Shown piece by piece: positions 7,343 to 15,034 of a stretch of 40,089 bases of DNA (position 1 is the stretch's first letter; every line of letters begins with the position of its first letter). Below the pieces are notes generated by a model. It was not told the origin of the DNA, did no database searches, and saw only the letters and a program-made list of their open reading frames with translations. Location: positions 1-40,089 of the forward strand of contig CAIMEA010000021.1 in the NCBI GenBank assembly GCA_903839845.1. Direction: 5' to 3'. This stretch comes from an uncultured Hyphomicrobiales bacterium. GTDB taxonomy: Bacteria; Pseudomonadota; Alphaproteobacteria; Rhizobiales; Xanthobacteraceae. The translations under genes and the position numbers were made by a program.

Positions 7343-8317
7343 TTAGATCTTCAATTTAAACAGCTTCACCGCATTGTCGCGGCCGACCTTGGCGCGGTCG
7401 GCATCGCTGATCGCCGCATTGTCGAACCAGTCGCAGCCTTGGCCGACATCCTCGAACGGCCAGTCGACCGAGAACATCACGCGGTCCGGTCCCATCTCGG
7501 TCATGGCATTGACCAGCGACGGTGTATGGAAATTGCCCGACGTGGTCAGATGGAAGTGCTTGCGGAAGTAGTGACCGACGCCATGCTTGGCCGGATAGCG
7601 ATGCGGCTCCTTCATCCAGCCGTTGCGGCCGTCGATGCGCCAGAGCTGCACCGGAATGCCTTCGCCGAGATGGCCGAGCACTATTTTCAAGTTCGGATGT
7701 TCGTCGAACAGGCCGGAACCGATCAGCCGCAACGCATGGATCGAGGTCTCGGCCGAGAACGCCCAGTTCGGGCCGAGCAGCCAGTTGTGCCCGGCGAATT
7801 GCGGATTGCCCGGCTGCGGATTGCGCGGGTGCAGATAGAACGGCACGTCAAGCGCCTCGACCGCGCGCCAGAACGGCCGGTATTGCGGCAGGTCGTAGTA
7901 AGTGACGTTGTCGGGCGTACCGATATTGGAAAAGCCGTTGACCAGGGCGCCGACGAAACCGAGGTCGTTGACGCAGCGCTTCAACTCGGCAATCGCCTCG
8001 TCCGGGTCGTGCATCGGCAGCGCGGCGAAGGCGGCAAAGCGGGCGGGGCGCTTGGCGATGTGATCGGCCAGCACGTCGTTGGCCTGCTTGGCCACCGCGA
8101 TGGCGGTTTTGACGTCATGGATCGCCTGCACCGCCGGCGCATTCAGCGACAGGATCATCATCTCGACGCCGTGTCTGTCCATTTCGCGCAGGCGCGTGTC
8201 ATGGACGTCGATCAGCCGGGGGCCGAGATCGGGCCACACATGGGCGCCGAATACTTTTGAATCGCCGAGCGTCGGCTCGATGGCGAAATGCTCCTCGAGC
8301 GCGATCTTGCCTTGCAT
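7343..8317 (-). CDS. Gamma-resorcylate decarboxylase-like amidohydrolase
   Basis: A 324-residue metal-dependent amidohydrolase (amidohydrolase_2 family) that closely resembles gamma-resorcylate (2,6-dihydroxybenzoate) decarboxylases of rhizobia. The N-terminus MQGKIALEEHFAIEPTL carries the metal ligands Glu8 and His10. Further ligands are His163 (FYLHPRNP) and Asp285 (FSVDWPFE), with catalytic His216 in LGHLGEG. The stretches LSLNAPAVQAI, CVNDLGFVGALVNGFS and TTSGNF also match that enzyme. Decarboxylation of a hydroxybenzoate is therefore likely, with substrate unproven. The start is the ATG at 8317; the open frame continues 13 residues upstream without family similarity. No hydroxylase, ring-cleavage or transport gene of a resorcinol pathway lies nearby, so it is an isolated accessory gene. 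Confidence 0.85.
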   Translation of the reverse strand: MQGKIALEEHFAIEPTLGDSKVFGAHVWPDLGPRLIDVHDTRLREMDRHGVEMMILSLNAPAVQAIHDVKTAIAVAKQANDVLADHIAKRPARFAAFAALPMHDPDEAIAELKRCVNDLGFVGALVNGFSNIGTPDNVTYYDLPQYRPFWRAVEALDVPFYLHPRNPQPGNPQFAGHNWLLGPNWAFSAETSIHALRLIGSGLFDEHPNLKIVLGHLGEGIPVQLWRIDGRNGWMKEPHRYPAKHGVGHYFRKHFHLTTSGNFHTPSLVNAMTEMGPDRVMFSVDWPFEDVGQGCDWFDNAAISDADRAKVGRDNAVKLFKLKI

Positions 8318-8393
8318 GACGTGTCTCTCCCGGTGTGTTTTGCCGCCATCATGCAATGCGGAAGACGTGTTGTCTCTAGGCGATCAACAAACT

Positions 8394-8429
8394 CGTCATG
8401 GCCGGACTTGGTCCGGCCATCCACGTCTT
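8394..8429. repeat. Short palindromic intergenic repeat (CGTCATGGCCGG type), copy 1
   Basis: The sequence starts cgtcatggccgg and continues as a small palindrome (ggccggacttggtccggcc) followed by atccacgtctt. Nearly the same run occurs at 18261-18294. This is a known kind of dispersed element in Bradyrhizobium and relatives. It lies between the amidohydrolase start and the tRNA-Ala gene. Confidence 0.75.
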
Positions 8430-8540
8430 GCTTTCATTGTTGGAAACTTCCGGGTCGCCCGTCTTCGCCCTTCGGGCTACGCCGGGCAACCTTCGCTCGC
8501 TTCGCGGTCCGGGGAATGCGGTACATGCGGAGACGAAGGT

Positions 8541-8616
8541 TGGTGGAGCCAGGCGGGATCGAACCGCCGACCTCCTGCATGCCATGCAGGCGCTCTCCCA
8601 GCTGAGCTATGGCCCC
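8541..8616 (-). tRNA. tRNA-Ala (anticodon GGC)
   Basis: The minus strand reads a complete 76-base cloverleaf beginning ggggccatagctcagctggg and ending in an encoded CCA. The acceptor stem GGGGCCA pairs with TGGCTCC apart from one wobble position. The anticodon stem CCTGC/GCAGG holds the loop ATGGCAT, giving anticodon GGC, which reads GCC and GCU codons. The T-arm GGTTCGATCCC is canonical. It lies 61 bases downstream of the TIGR02300 gene on the same strand. No integrase or duplicated tRNA 3' end is nearby, so there is no sign that it serves as an attachment site. Confidence 0.97.
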
Positions 8617-8677
8617 GTAACGACAGATCAGTAATCAGTAATCGGCAAAAAAGCAAAGACTCAGATTGGCCGATTGG

Positions 8678-9094
8678 TTACTGCTCTTCTTCCTTCTCGA
8701 TCCCGTCGCCGATGATGTCGGTGACGTCCGGATCGCCGTCTTCCTGTTCTTCGATGAAGGCGGCATCGTCAAGGCTTTCGTCGTCGCCTTCGATTTCGTC
8801 GTCTTCGGAGACGTCGCCGGCCGTGGCGGGCTTCTTCTTGCCCTGCTGTTCGGCCTCGGCGTCCTCCAGCGAGACGAATTCCGCGTCCTGCGTCTCCGGC
8901 ACCAACGTCTCGGTCTCGGCGGCGGGCATCGCCCGCGCGGCGGCCGATTCCGGCCGCGACCGCGACTGGACCGGGACGACGATCGGAACGACCTTGCCGG
9001 TGTAGGGCGAAATAACCGGCGACTTACCCATGTCGTAGAATTTACGACCGGTGTCCGGACAGACGCGCTTGGTGCCGAGATCAGATTTAGCCAC
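8678..9094 (-). CDS. TIGR02300 (FYDLN acid) family protein
   Basis: A 138-residue acidic protein of the alphaproteobacterial TIGR02300 family, function unknown. The first 45 residues are the conserved module: MAKSDLGTKRVCPDTGRKFYD, with CPDTG and FYD (FYDLN in many members, FYDMG here), then PVISPYTGKVVPI. The rest is a low-complexity acidic tail rich in Glu and Asp, probably disordered and typical of the family. The ATG at 9094 is the only sensible start. It is divergent from aroA and upstream of tRNA-Ala, the same arrangement seen in Bradyrhizobium relatives. Confidence 0.88.
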   Translation of the reverse strand: MAKSDLGTKRVCPDTGRKFYDMGKSPVISPYTGKVVPIVVPVQSRSRPESAAARAMPAAETETLVPETQDAEFVSLEDAEAEQQGKKKPATAGDVSEDDEIEGDDESLDDAAFIEEQEDGDPDVTDIIGDGIEKEEEQ

Positions 9095-9227
9095 GATCGA
9101 GTTTCCTCGGAAATGCCGTTGAATTGATGCTTCACTTGGCTAGTTGCGAAGCACCTGTCAATAGCGCAAGCGGGACGGTAAAAGAGCCCGCCAAAGCCCC
9201 TGTCGCCCGCCCGAGGATGTGATTGCC

Positions 9228-10580
9228 GTGAGTCCTGCCGCCCCGACACCGTTGACCGCCCGCCGATCGGGCCCGATTGCCGGCCAAATCCGCGTCCCCG
9301 GCGACAAATCGATCTCCCACCGCGCCTTAATCCTCGGCGCCATGACGGTGGGCGAAACCACGATTTCCGGGCTGCTGGAGGGCGAGGACGTCCTCAACAC
9401 CGCCAAGGCGATGGGCGCCCTGGGCGCCAAGGTCGAGCGGCTGGGCGACGGCAACTGGCGCATTCACGGCGTCGGGGTCGGCGGCTTCGCCCAGCCAACT
9501 GGGCCACTCGATTTCGGCAATTCCGGAACCGGCTGCCGGCTGGCGATCGGCGCCGTCGCCGGCTGTGGCATCACGGTGACCTTTGACGGCGACGCATCCT
9601 TGCGCAGCCGGCCAATGCGCCGGGTGCTCGATCCGCTGGAGAAAATGGGCGCACGGGTCGTTTCCGCCGCCGATGGCGGCCGCCTGCCTTTGACACTTAA
9701 AGGCGCCAGCGACCCGCTGCCGCTCGAATACGAATCGCCGGTACCGTCGGCACAGCTCAAGTCGGCCGTGCTGCTGGCGGGGCTGGCCGCGCCCGGCGCG
9801 ACCACGGTGATCGAGGCCGAGGCGACGCGCGACCACACCGAGAAGCTGTTGAAGCATTTCGGCGCCAAGATCGTCAGCAAGCCTTATGGCGACCATGGCC
9901 GCCGCATCACCTTGCAAGGTCAGCCCGAACTGTCGCCGGCGCATGTCGCGGTGCCGGCCGATCCGTCATCGGCGGCGTTTCCGCTGGTCGCCGCCTTGAT
10001 TGTGCCGGGCTCCGACCTGACGCTTCACTCGGTCATGCTCAATCCGCTGCGCACCGGCCTGTTCATGACCTTGCGCGAAATGGGCGCCAGCATCGAAGAA
10101 CTCGACAAGAAGGACGAGGGCGAGGAGACCGCGAACCTGCGCGTGCGCACATCGACGCTCAAAGGTGTCGATGTGCCGGCGGCGCGCGCGCCGTCGATGA
10201 TCGACGAATATCTCATCCTTGCGGTGGCGGCGGCCTTTGCCGAAGGCGACACGCGGATGCGGGGCCTGAAGGAATTGCGCGTCAAGGAAAGCGATCGGCT
10301 GGAAGCGACCGCCGAGATGCTGCGCGTCAACGGCGTCAGGGTCGATATCGAAGGCGACGACATGATCGTGCACGGCAAGGGACCAAGCGGATTGGGCGCG
10401 ACCGGCGTGCCCGGCGGCGGCGAGGTCAAGACGCATATGGATCACCGCATCGCCATGTCGGCCTTGATGATGGGGCTTGCCAGCATCAACGCGGTGCGCA
10501 TCGACGACAGCGCGTTCATCGCCACCAGCTTCCCGGGCTTTGTCGAATTGATGCGCGGTTTGGGCGCGGATTTGTCGTGA
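9228..10580 (+). CDS. aroA: 3-phosphoshikimate 1-carboxyvinyltransferase (EPSP synthase)
   Basis: Cytoplasmic EPSP synthase, which joins phosphoenolpyruvate to shikimate-3-phosphate in the shikimate pathway and is the glyphosate target. The family motifs are clear: [36 protein letters not shown], the catalytic RAPSMIDEY, and RVKESDRL. Overall it resembles the class II (CP4-like) rhizobial type. At the position where the glyphosate-insensitive CP4 enzyme has Ala100 this protein has Gly100 (GNSGT), the residue found in sensitive enzymes. Two GTG starts compete, 9219 and 9228. The CGAGGA at 9212-9217 has normal spacing only to 9228, so 450 residues are given. The stop overlaps the start of cmk by four bases. 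Confidence 0.95.
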   Translation: MSPAAPTPLTARRSGPIAGQIRVPGDKSISHRALILGAMTVGETTISGLLEGEDVLNTAKAMGALGAKVERLGDGNWRIHGVGVGGFAQPTGPLDFGNSGTGCRLAIGAVAGCGITVTFDGDASLRSRPMRRVLDPLEKMGARVVSAADGGRLPLTLKGASDPLPLEYESPVPSAQLKSAVLLAGLAAPGATTVIEAEATRDHTEKLLKHFGAKIVSKPYGDHGRRITLQGQPELSPAHVAVPADPSSAAFPLVAALIVPGSDLTLHSVMLNPLRTGLFMTLREMGASIEELDKKDEGEETANLRVRTSTLKGVDVPAARAPSMIDEYLILAVAAAFAEGDTRMRGLKELRVKESDRLEATAEMLRVNGVRVDIEGDDMIVHGKGPSGLGATGVPGGGEVKTHMDHRIAMSALMMGLASINAVRIDDSAFIATSFPGFVELMRGLGADLS

Positions 10581-11203
10581 TCATCGCCATCGATGGACCG
10601 GCGGCGTCCGGCAAAGGCACCATCGGCAAGAGACTGGCCGCGCATTACGGGTTGCGCCATCTCGATACGGGCTTGCTGTATCGCGCGGTCGGCAGGACCA
10701 TGCTCGACGCCGGCCACAAACTCGACGACAGGCAGGCGGCCATTGCTGCCGCGCAATCGCTTGACCTGTCCCGCTTCGATGAAGCGGTGCTCAAGGGCGC
10801 CGAGGCCGGTGAGGCGGCGTCCTTTGTCTCGGCGATCCCCGAGGTGCGCGCGGCTCTCGTGGCCTATCAGCGCGGCTTCGCGGCGGAAGCGCCGGGCGCG
10901 GTGCTCGACGGCCGCGATATCGGCACGGTCATCTGTCCGGATGCCGACGTAAAAATCTTCGTCACGGCGGCGCCGGACGTGCGCGCCAAACGACGGGCAA
11001 AGGAATACGCCGCCGCGGGCAAGGACGGCGACGAAGCGACAGTGCTGGCCGATATCCGCAAGCGCGACGAACGCGACAGCAAACGTTCCGCCTCACCGCT
11101 CAAGCAGGCCGACGATGCGGTGTTGCTTGATACGACCGGCCTTGGCGTTGAGGCGGCAGTGGCGGCAGCTATTGCGATCGTTGAGCGGATAAGAAAGCGC
11201 TAG
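10577..11203 (+). CDS. cmk: Cytidylate kinase
   Basis: A 208-residue (d)CMP kinase that converts CMP and dCMP to the diphosphates for nucleotide synthesis. The P-loop GPAASGKGT is at residues 7-15. The [12 protein letters not shown] segment, the DGRDIGTVI motif and the AKRRAKE lid follow in the usual order, and length is normal. Translation starts at a GTG that overlaps the aroA stop (GTGA), so the two are translationally coupled. The stop codon shares CTAG (11200-11203) with that of the convergent cysN, leaving no room for a terminator between them. In most proteobacteria rpsA follows cmk directly; here the sulfate operon intervenes. Confidence 0.95.
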   Translation: MIIAIDGPAASGKGTIGKRLAAHYGLRHLDTGLLYRAVGRTMLDAGHKLDDRQAAIAAAQSLDLSRFDEAVLKGAEAGEAASFVSAIPEVRAALVAYQRGFAAEAPGAVLDGRDIGTVICPDADVKIFVTAAPDVRAKRRAKEYAAAGKDGDEATVLADIRKRDERDSKRSASPLKQADDAVLLDTTGLGVEAAVAAAIAIVERIRKR

Positions 11204-12798
11204 CTTCTGCCCCACGGCGCCAGCAGCCAGATTCGTTCGTGGAAATAATAGAACGCGATCTTGATCACGATCTCGGCGATCACGATCGAACTGGCAATCG
11301 CGGCATGGCCGGTGACCAAGAGCGCCACCAGGAAGGTGACGACGCTGCCCATCACGCGCCATGTCACCGTCTTCGCCAGCGAACGCGCCTGGTTGGCGTT
11401 GATGCCGAACAATCTGTACAGATCGCGCGGCATCGGCACGGCGGTGATGGCGTTCGCACCGCGCGTCGCCGTAGCGGCAACCACCGGCACTTCTATCAAT
11501 CCCATCGCCACGGTGTCGTGCGTCTCGGCGTCGATGAGGATGAAGCTGCCGGTCTCGCGGTTCTGGTCATAGCCATCGGCGGCAAGCGGCCGATCGAGTT
11601 CGAGACTGCAAGTGCCGAACTCGTTGCTCATCAAGCGGTCAACGGATTTCACAGCCGCGTCTTCGCCAAGATCGATCAATTGCATCGGTCCGGCGATGCT
11701 CGCAGCCGCCGAAGCGGTGCCGAGCTTGATGTGATAGCGGCCCCCGGGCGCCAGGGTGCCCTGTCCCATCCAGAAAATGCGGGCGTTAAGGCGATCCGAT
11801 ACATGCGCTGGCCGTGCCGCTTCGGCGATCAGATCGCCGCGTGAGACATCGACATCATCGGCGAGCGTCAGCGTGACCGACTGGCCGACGCCGGCGCGGG
11901 AAAGTTCGCCATTGGCAGTGACGATGCTGGCGATGCGCGTGCGCTGGCCGGACGGCTGGACGAGGATTTCCATGCCGGGGCGAACTTCGCCGCCGGCGAT
12001 CATGCCGCAATAGCCGCGAAAATCCGGAGTCGGCCGGCTGACCCATTGCACGGCCATGCGGAAAGCCTGGTTGGCCGCGCGTGGCGTCACGTCGACGGTC
12101 TCGAGCTTTTCCAAGAGCGTCGGCCCGCGATACCAGCCGGTATGCGGTGAACGTTTGACGACATTGTCACCTTTGCGCGCCGACACGGGAATGAAGGTAA
12201 TCGATACGTCGCCCAGGCGATCGGCGAATTTCCGAAAATCAGACTCGATTGCCGCAAAGGTCGCCTGCGCGTAGTCGACCAGGTCCATCTTGTTAACCGC
12301 GACCACCAGATGGCGGACGCCGAGCGTCGCCGCGATCAAAGCGTGGCGCCGCGTCTGCTGCGTCAGGCCGGCTTGTGCGTTGACCAGAATGAGCGCGAGG
12401 TCGGCGGTCGAAGCGCCGGTCGCCATGTTGCGCGTGTATTGTTCGTGACCGGGCGCGTCGGCGACGATGAATTTGCGCTTTTCGGTGGCGAAGAAGCGAT
12501 AGGCCAGATCGATGGTGATCTTCTGCTCGCGCTCGGCAGCCAGGCCGTCGAACAGCAGCGAGAAATCGAGGTCCTCGAGCGCGTCGGTCAGTTGCCCGGT
12601 ATCCTTCCGAAGCGCGTCGATCTGATCGTCGAGCACCAGCCCGGCGTCGAACAGCAGACGGCCGAGCAGGCTCGATTTGCCATGATCGACCGAGCCGCAG
12701 GCGATGAAGCGCAGCAGGCTCTTCGCTTCGTGATGATAGATGATGGCGTCGCGCTCAAGTTCTTTGCTTTGCGCCTTCGGGTCGGCCAGGATCGTCAT
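11200..12798 (-). CDS. cysN: Sulfate adenylyltransferase subunit CysN with C-terminal DUF2061 membrane domain
   Basis: A 532-residue protein. Residues 1-435 are the CysN GTPase, the regulatory subunit of ATP sulfurylase: P-loop GSVDHGKS at 35-42, DAPGHEQY from 114, NKMD at 169-172, then EF-Tu-like beta-barrel domains. It couples GTP hydrolysis to formation of APS from ATP and sulfate by CysD. After a 35-residue linker, residues 471-532 match DUF2061: [14 protein letters not shown], two hydrophobic helices (about 482-497 and 500-518) and YYFHERIW. Where bifunctional CysN/CysC proteins carry APS kinase, this one carries a predicted membrane hairpin, so the complex may be tethered to the inner membrane. 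That last point is inference. The ATG at 12798 shares one base with the cysD stop (TAATG). The open frame continues upstream inside cysD and is not used. Confidence 0.93.
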   Translation of the reverse strand: MTILADPKAQSKELERDAIIYHHEAKSLLRFIACGSVDHGKSSLLGRLLFDAGLVLDDQIDALRKDTGQLTDALEDLDFSLLFDGLAAEREQKITIDLAYRFFATEKRKFIVADAPGHEQYTRNMATGASTADLALILVNAQAGLTQQTRRHALIAATLGVRHLVVAVNKMDLVDYAQATFAAIESDFRKFADRLGDVSITFIPVSARKGDNVVKRSPHTGWYRGPTLLEKLETVDVTPRAANQAFRMAVQWVSRPTPDFRGYCGMIAGGEVRPGMEILVQPSGQRTRIASIVTANGELSRAGVGQSVTLTLADDVDVSRGDLIAEAARPAHVSDRLNARIFWMGQGTLAPGGRYHIKLGTASAAASIAGPMQLIDLGEDAAVKSVDRLMSNEFGTCSLELDRPLAADGYDQNRETGSFILIDAETHDTVAMGLIEVPVVAATATRGANAITAVPMPRDLYRLFGINANQARSLAKTVTWRVMGSVVTFLVALLVTGHAAIASSIVIAEIVIKIAFYYFHERIWLLAPWGRS

Positions 12799-13727
12799 TA
12801 GAAATAGCCTTCCTGCTTCTTGCGTTCCATCGAGCTTGAGCCGTCCTGGTCGATGACGCGATCGCGCCGTTCCGAAAAGCGGCTGTCGAGTGTTTCGCGG
12901 ATGATGTCTTCCACCGAGGCCGCGGTGCTTTCGATCGCGCCGGTGAGCGGATAGCAACCGAGCGTGCGGAACCGCACGTTCTTGACCTGCGGGACTTCAC
13001 TGCGCTCGAGCGGCAGCCGGTCGTCATCGACCATCACCAAAGTCTCGCCGCGCTTCACCACCGGACGCGGCTTGGCGAAATAAAGCGGCACCACCGGAAT
13101 GTTTTCGCGGTGGATGTAGAGCCATACATCCAGCTCGGTCCAGTTCGACAGCGGAAACACGCGGATGCTTTCGCCCTTGCGCTTGTGCGCGTTGAACAGC
13201 CGCCATGGCTCCGGCCGTTGCCGCTTCGGGTCCCAGCGGTGATGCGCATTGCGGAACGAGAAGATGCGCTCCTTGGCGCGCGATTTATCCTCGTCGCGGC
13301 GCGCGCCGCCGATGGCGGCGTCGAAGCCGTTAAGGTCGAGCGCTTGCCGCAGGCCTTGTGTCTTCATCACGTCGGTATGCAATTCGGACCCGTGCGAGAT
13401 CGGGCCGATGCCGCGCGCCACACCGTCCTGATTGATATGCACCATCAGGTCGACGCCGAGCTCCTTGGCGCGGCGGTCGCGAAACTCGATCATCTCGCGG
13501 AATTTCCACGTCGTGTCGACATGCAGCAGCGGAAACGGCGGCTTGCCCGGATAGAACGCCTTCATCGCCAGATGCAGCAGCACCGACGAATCCTTGCCGA
13601 TCGAATAGAGCATGACGACCTTGTCGCACTCGGCGACGGTCTCACGCATGATGTGAATGCTCTCGGCCTCGAGCTGGTCGAGATAGGAGTGCGCGCTGCT
13701 CGCGGCGGTGAGCGAAACATCATTCAT
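12798..13727 (-). CDS. cysD: Sulfate adenylyltransferase subunit CysD
   Basis: A 309-residue catalytic subunit of ATP sulfurylase, making adenosine 5'-phosphosulfate (APS) from ATP and sulfate. It is a PP-loop ATP pyrophosphatase with the motif [18 protein letters not shown] near residues 41-58. Other family signatures are [39 protein letters not shown], and [12 protein letters not shown]. The C-terminus RKKQEGYF is typical of CysD. The start lies 8 bases inside the end of cysH and its stop overlaps the cysN start, so cysH-cysD-cysN are tightly coupled. Length and motifs are normal. Confidence 0.97.
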   Translation of the reverse strand: MNDVSLTAASSAHSYLDQLEAESIHIMRETVAECDKVVMLYSIGKDSSVLLHLAMKAFYPGKPPFPLLHVDTTWKFREMIEFRDRRAKELGVDLMVHINQDGVARGIGPISHGSELHTDVMKTQGLRQALDLNGFDAAIGGARRDEDKSRAKERIFSFRNAHHRWDPKRQRPEPWRLFNAHKRKGESIRVFPLSNWTELDVWLYIHRENIPVVPLYFAKPRPVVKRGETLVMVDDDRLPLERSEVPQVKNVRFRTLGCYPLTGAIESTAASVEDIIRETLDSRFSERRDRVIDQDGSSSMERKKQEGYF

Positions 13728-14517
13728 GATTTTGCCGATTCAAGTTCTTGCGCGCGGCCAGATGCAACGGATTGGCGTGCAGGCCGCATTCGGTCTTGCC
13801 TTCGTCTTCCCACCACCAGCGGCCGGCGCGTTCCGGTTCGCCGGGTTGAACGGCGCGGGTGCACGGCGCGCAGCCGATGGAGAGGAAGCCCTGGGCGTGC
13901 AACGCATTCACCGGCACGTCGTGTTGGCGCGTGAAGGCGACGGCGCGCTCGCGGGTCCAGTCGTAAAGTGGGTTGATCTTGATCAGGCCGCGCGCGCTGC
14001 CGAATTCGGCGAAGGAAACTTCAGCGCGATGTTGCGATTGATCGGCGCGCAGGCCGGTGACCCAGCCGGCGGCGCCGGCAAGCGCGCGGTTGAGCGGTTC
14101 GACCTTGCGCACATGGCAGCAGGCTTGGCGCGCCGCGACCGAGGCGCGAAAGCCGTTGGAGCCTTGCCCGTTAATCAAGGACTCGAGCGCCGTGCCCTCG
14201 GGCACGACGGCGCGAATGTGCTTGCCGTAGCGGCGCTCGGTCTCCGTCCAGACGTCGTGCGTCTCGGCAAACAGGCGGCCGGTATCGAGCGTGACCAGGT
14301 CGATGGCGAGATTCTGCGACAGGATGGCGTGGCCGATCGCCTGGTCTTCCAGTCCGAAGCTGGTGGTGAAGACCAGCGGGCCTTCAATGGCGTCGCAAGC
14401 CGCCTTCACGCGCTCGAATAAATCGAGAGAGCCGGCCGCCAGCGACAGCTGCCGCGCGAGCGCGAGGAGGTGGTCCGGCACCGTAGCTTGGGGAACTTTG
14501 GTAAGGGCGACAGTCAT
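13720..14517 (-). CDS. cysH: Assimilatory APS reductase (iron-sulfur type)
   Basis: A 265-residue thioredoxin-dependent reductase of the CysH family that yields sulfite. It has the paired cysteines of APS reductases, Cys133-Cys134 (RQACCHVRK) and Cys216/Cys219 (GCAPC), which hold a [4Fe-4S] cluster absent from classical PAPS reductases. The catalytic cysteine is Cys244 in the C-terminal KTECGLH. The N-terminal PP-loop-like SFGLEDQAI and the DTGRLF segment bind the nucleotide. This predicts use of APS directly and explains why no APS kinase is needed. The ATG at 14517 is chosen; a TTG nine bases upstream is the alternative. It is the first gene of the cysHDN operon. Confidence 0.94.
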   Translation of the reverse strand: MTVALTKVPQATVPDHLLALARQLSLAAGSLDLFERVKAACDAIEGPLVFTTSFGLEDQAIGHAILSQNLAIDLVTLDTGRLFAETHDVWTETERRYGKHIRAVVPEGTALESLINGQGSNGFRASVAARQACCHVRKVEPLNRALAGAAGWVTGLRADQSQHRAEVSFAEFGSARGLIKINPLYDWTRERAVAFTRQHDVPVNALHAQGFLSIGCAPCTRAVQPGEPERAGRWWWEDEGKTECGLHANPLHLAARKNLNRQNHE

Positions 14518-14564
14518 GAACTTCAAAACTTGCGCTATTCTGCTACGCGACTGAACCCTGAATA

Positions 14565-14577
14565 GAATAATTTATTC
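14565..14577. promoter_or_regulatory. Palindrome upstream of cysH, candidate operator
   Basis: GAATAA-T-TTATTC is a perfect 13-base dyad, 48 bases before the cysH start, inside an AT-rich stretch (about 14550-14640) that stands out from the GC-rich surroundings. It could bind a dimeric regulator of sulfur assimilation. No regulator gene is present in the window, so its identity is unknown. Confidence 0.4.
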
Positions 14578-14742
14578 GTTTTGTGCAATAAGTCGCTGAA
14601 AAATAACATTTAATTCTACCAAGTACTGAAAATCAGCCAATCTATCCCAATTTTTGCGAGAATCGCGGACGCCGCGCCGCTGTTCGGACGCCGCCGGCGG
14701 CGTCACGATCCGCCGCGGCCGAAAAGCCGCCGCAAAGGCTTC

Positions 14743-14771
14743 TTGCTGCCTTCCGCCGCATTCGCTATAGA
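14743..14771 (+). promoter_or_regulatory. Sigma-70-type promoter, probably of rpsA
   Basis: TTGCTG (14743-14748) and TATAGA (14766-14771) are separated by exactly 17 bases. It is the best housekeeping promoter match seen in the window and faces rpsA, whose start is about 260 bases downstream. Its presence fits rpsA being separated from its usual upstream neighbour cmk. Confidence 0.6.
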
Positions 14772-15034
14772 CGCGGCAATTCGGGCCGCTTTCGATTTCG
14801 TCGAAGCATCCCGGGCGGGCCGGGGAGCGTGTCATTCGCCCCCGCTGTTGGAGGACAAAAGCCCCGTCCGTGTTTCGCCGTCTGGCGCCCGTTTAAACTG
14901 CTCAATCGTTCCGAACGTACGGTGTTAGCGCCGGCTATCCGCTTTGCGGGTAGTCGCCGAAGGTCTTGCCAAGACCATCGGCCCGCATGCCCGGAACGCC
15001 ATATCAAACCCCGGCGCAGGCAACAGGAGAATAC

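Larger units (their letters stand above)
14518..15034. other. 517-base divergent intergenic region between cysH and rpsA
   Basis: No supported gene lies here. The left part (to about 14650) is AT-rich and holds the cysH regulatory region with its palindrome. The right part is GC-rich and holds a good sigma-70 promoter (14743-14771) and a leader of about 255 bases before rpsA. That leader contains a small hairpin, ggtctt/aagacc at 14962-14976, and ends with AGGAGA (15025-15030) before the ATG. Confidence 0.7.

Noticed and set aside
7217-8260. A 347-codon plus-strand open frame opposite the amidohydrolase
   Set aside because: Shadow; the minus strand has complete metal-ligand motifs.
8541-8616. 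tRNA-Ala as an integration site of a mobile island
   Set aside because: No integrase, no duplicated tRNA 3' end and normal conserved neighbours on both sides.
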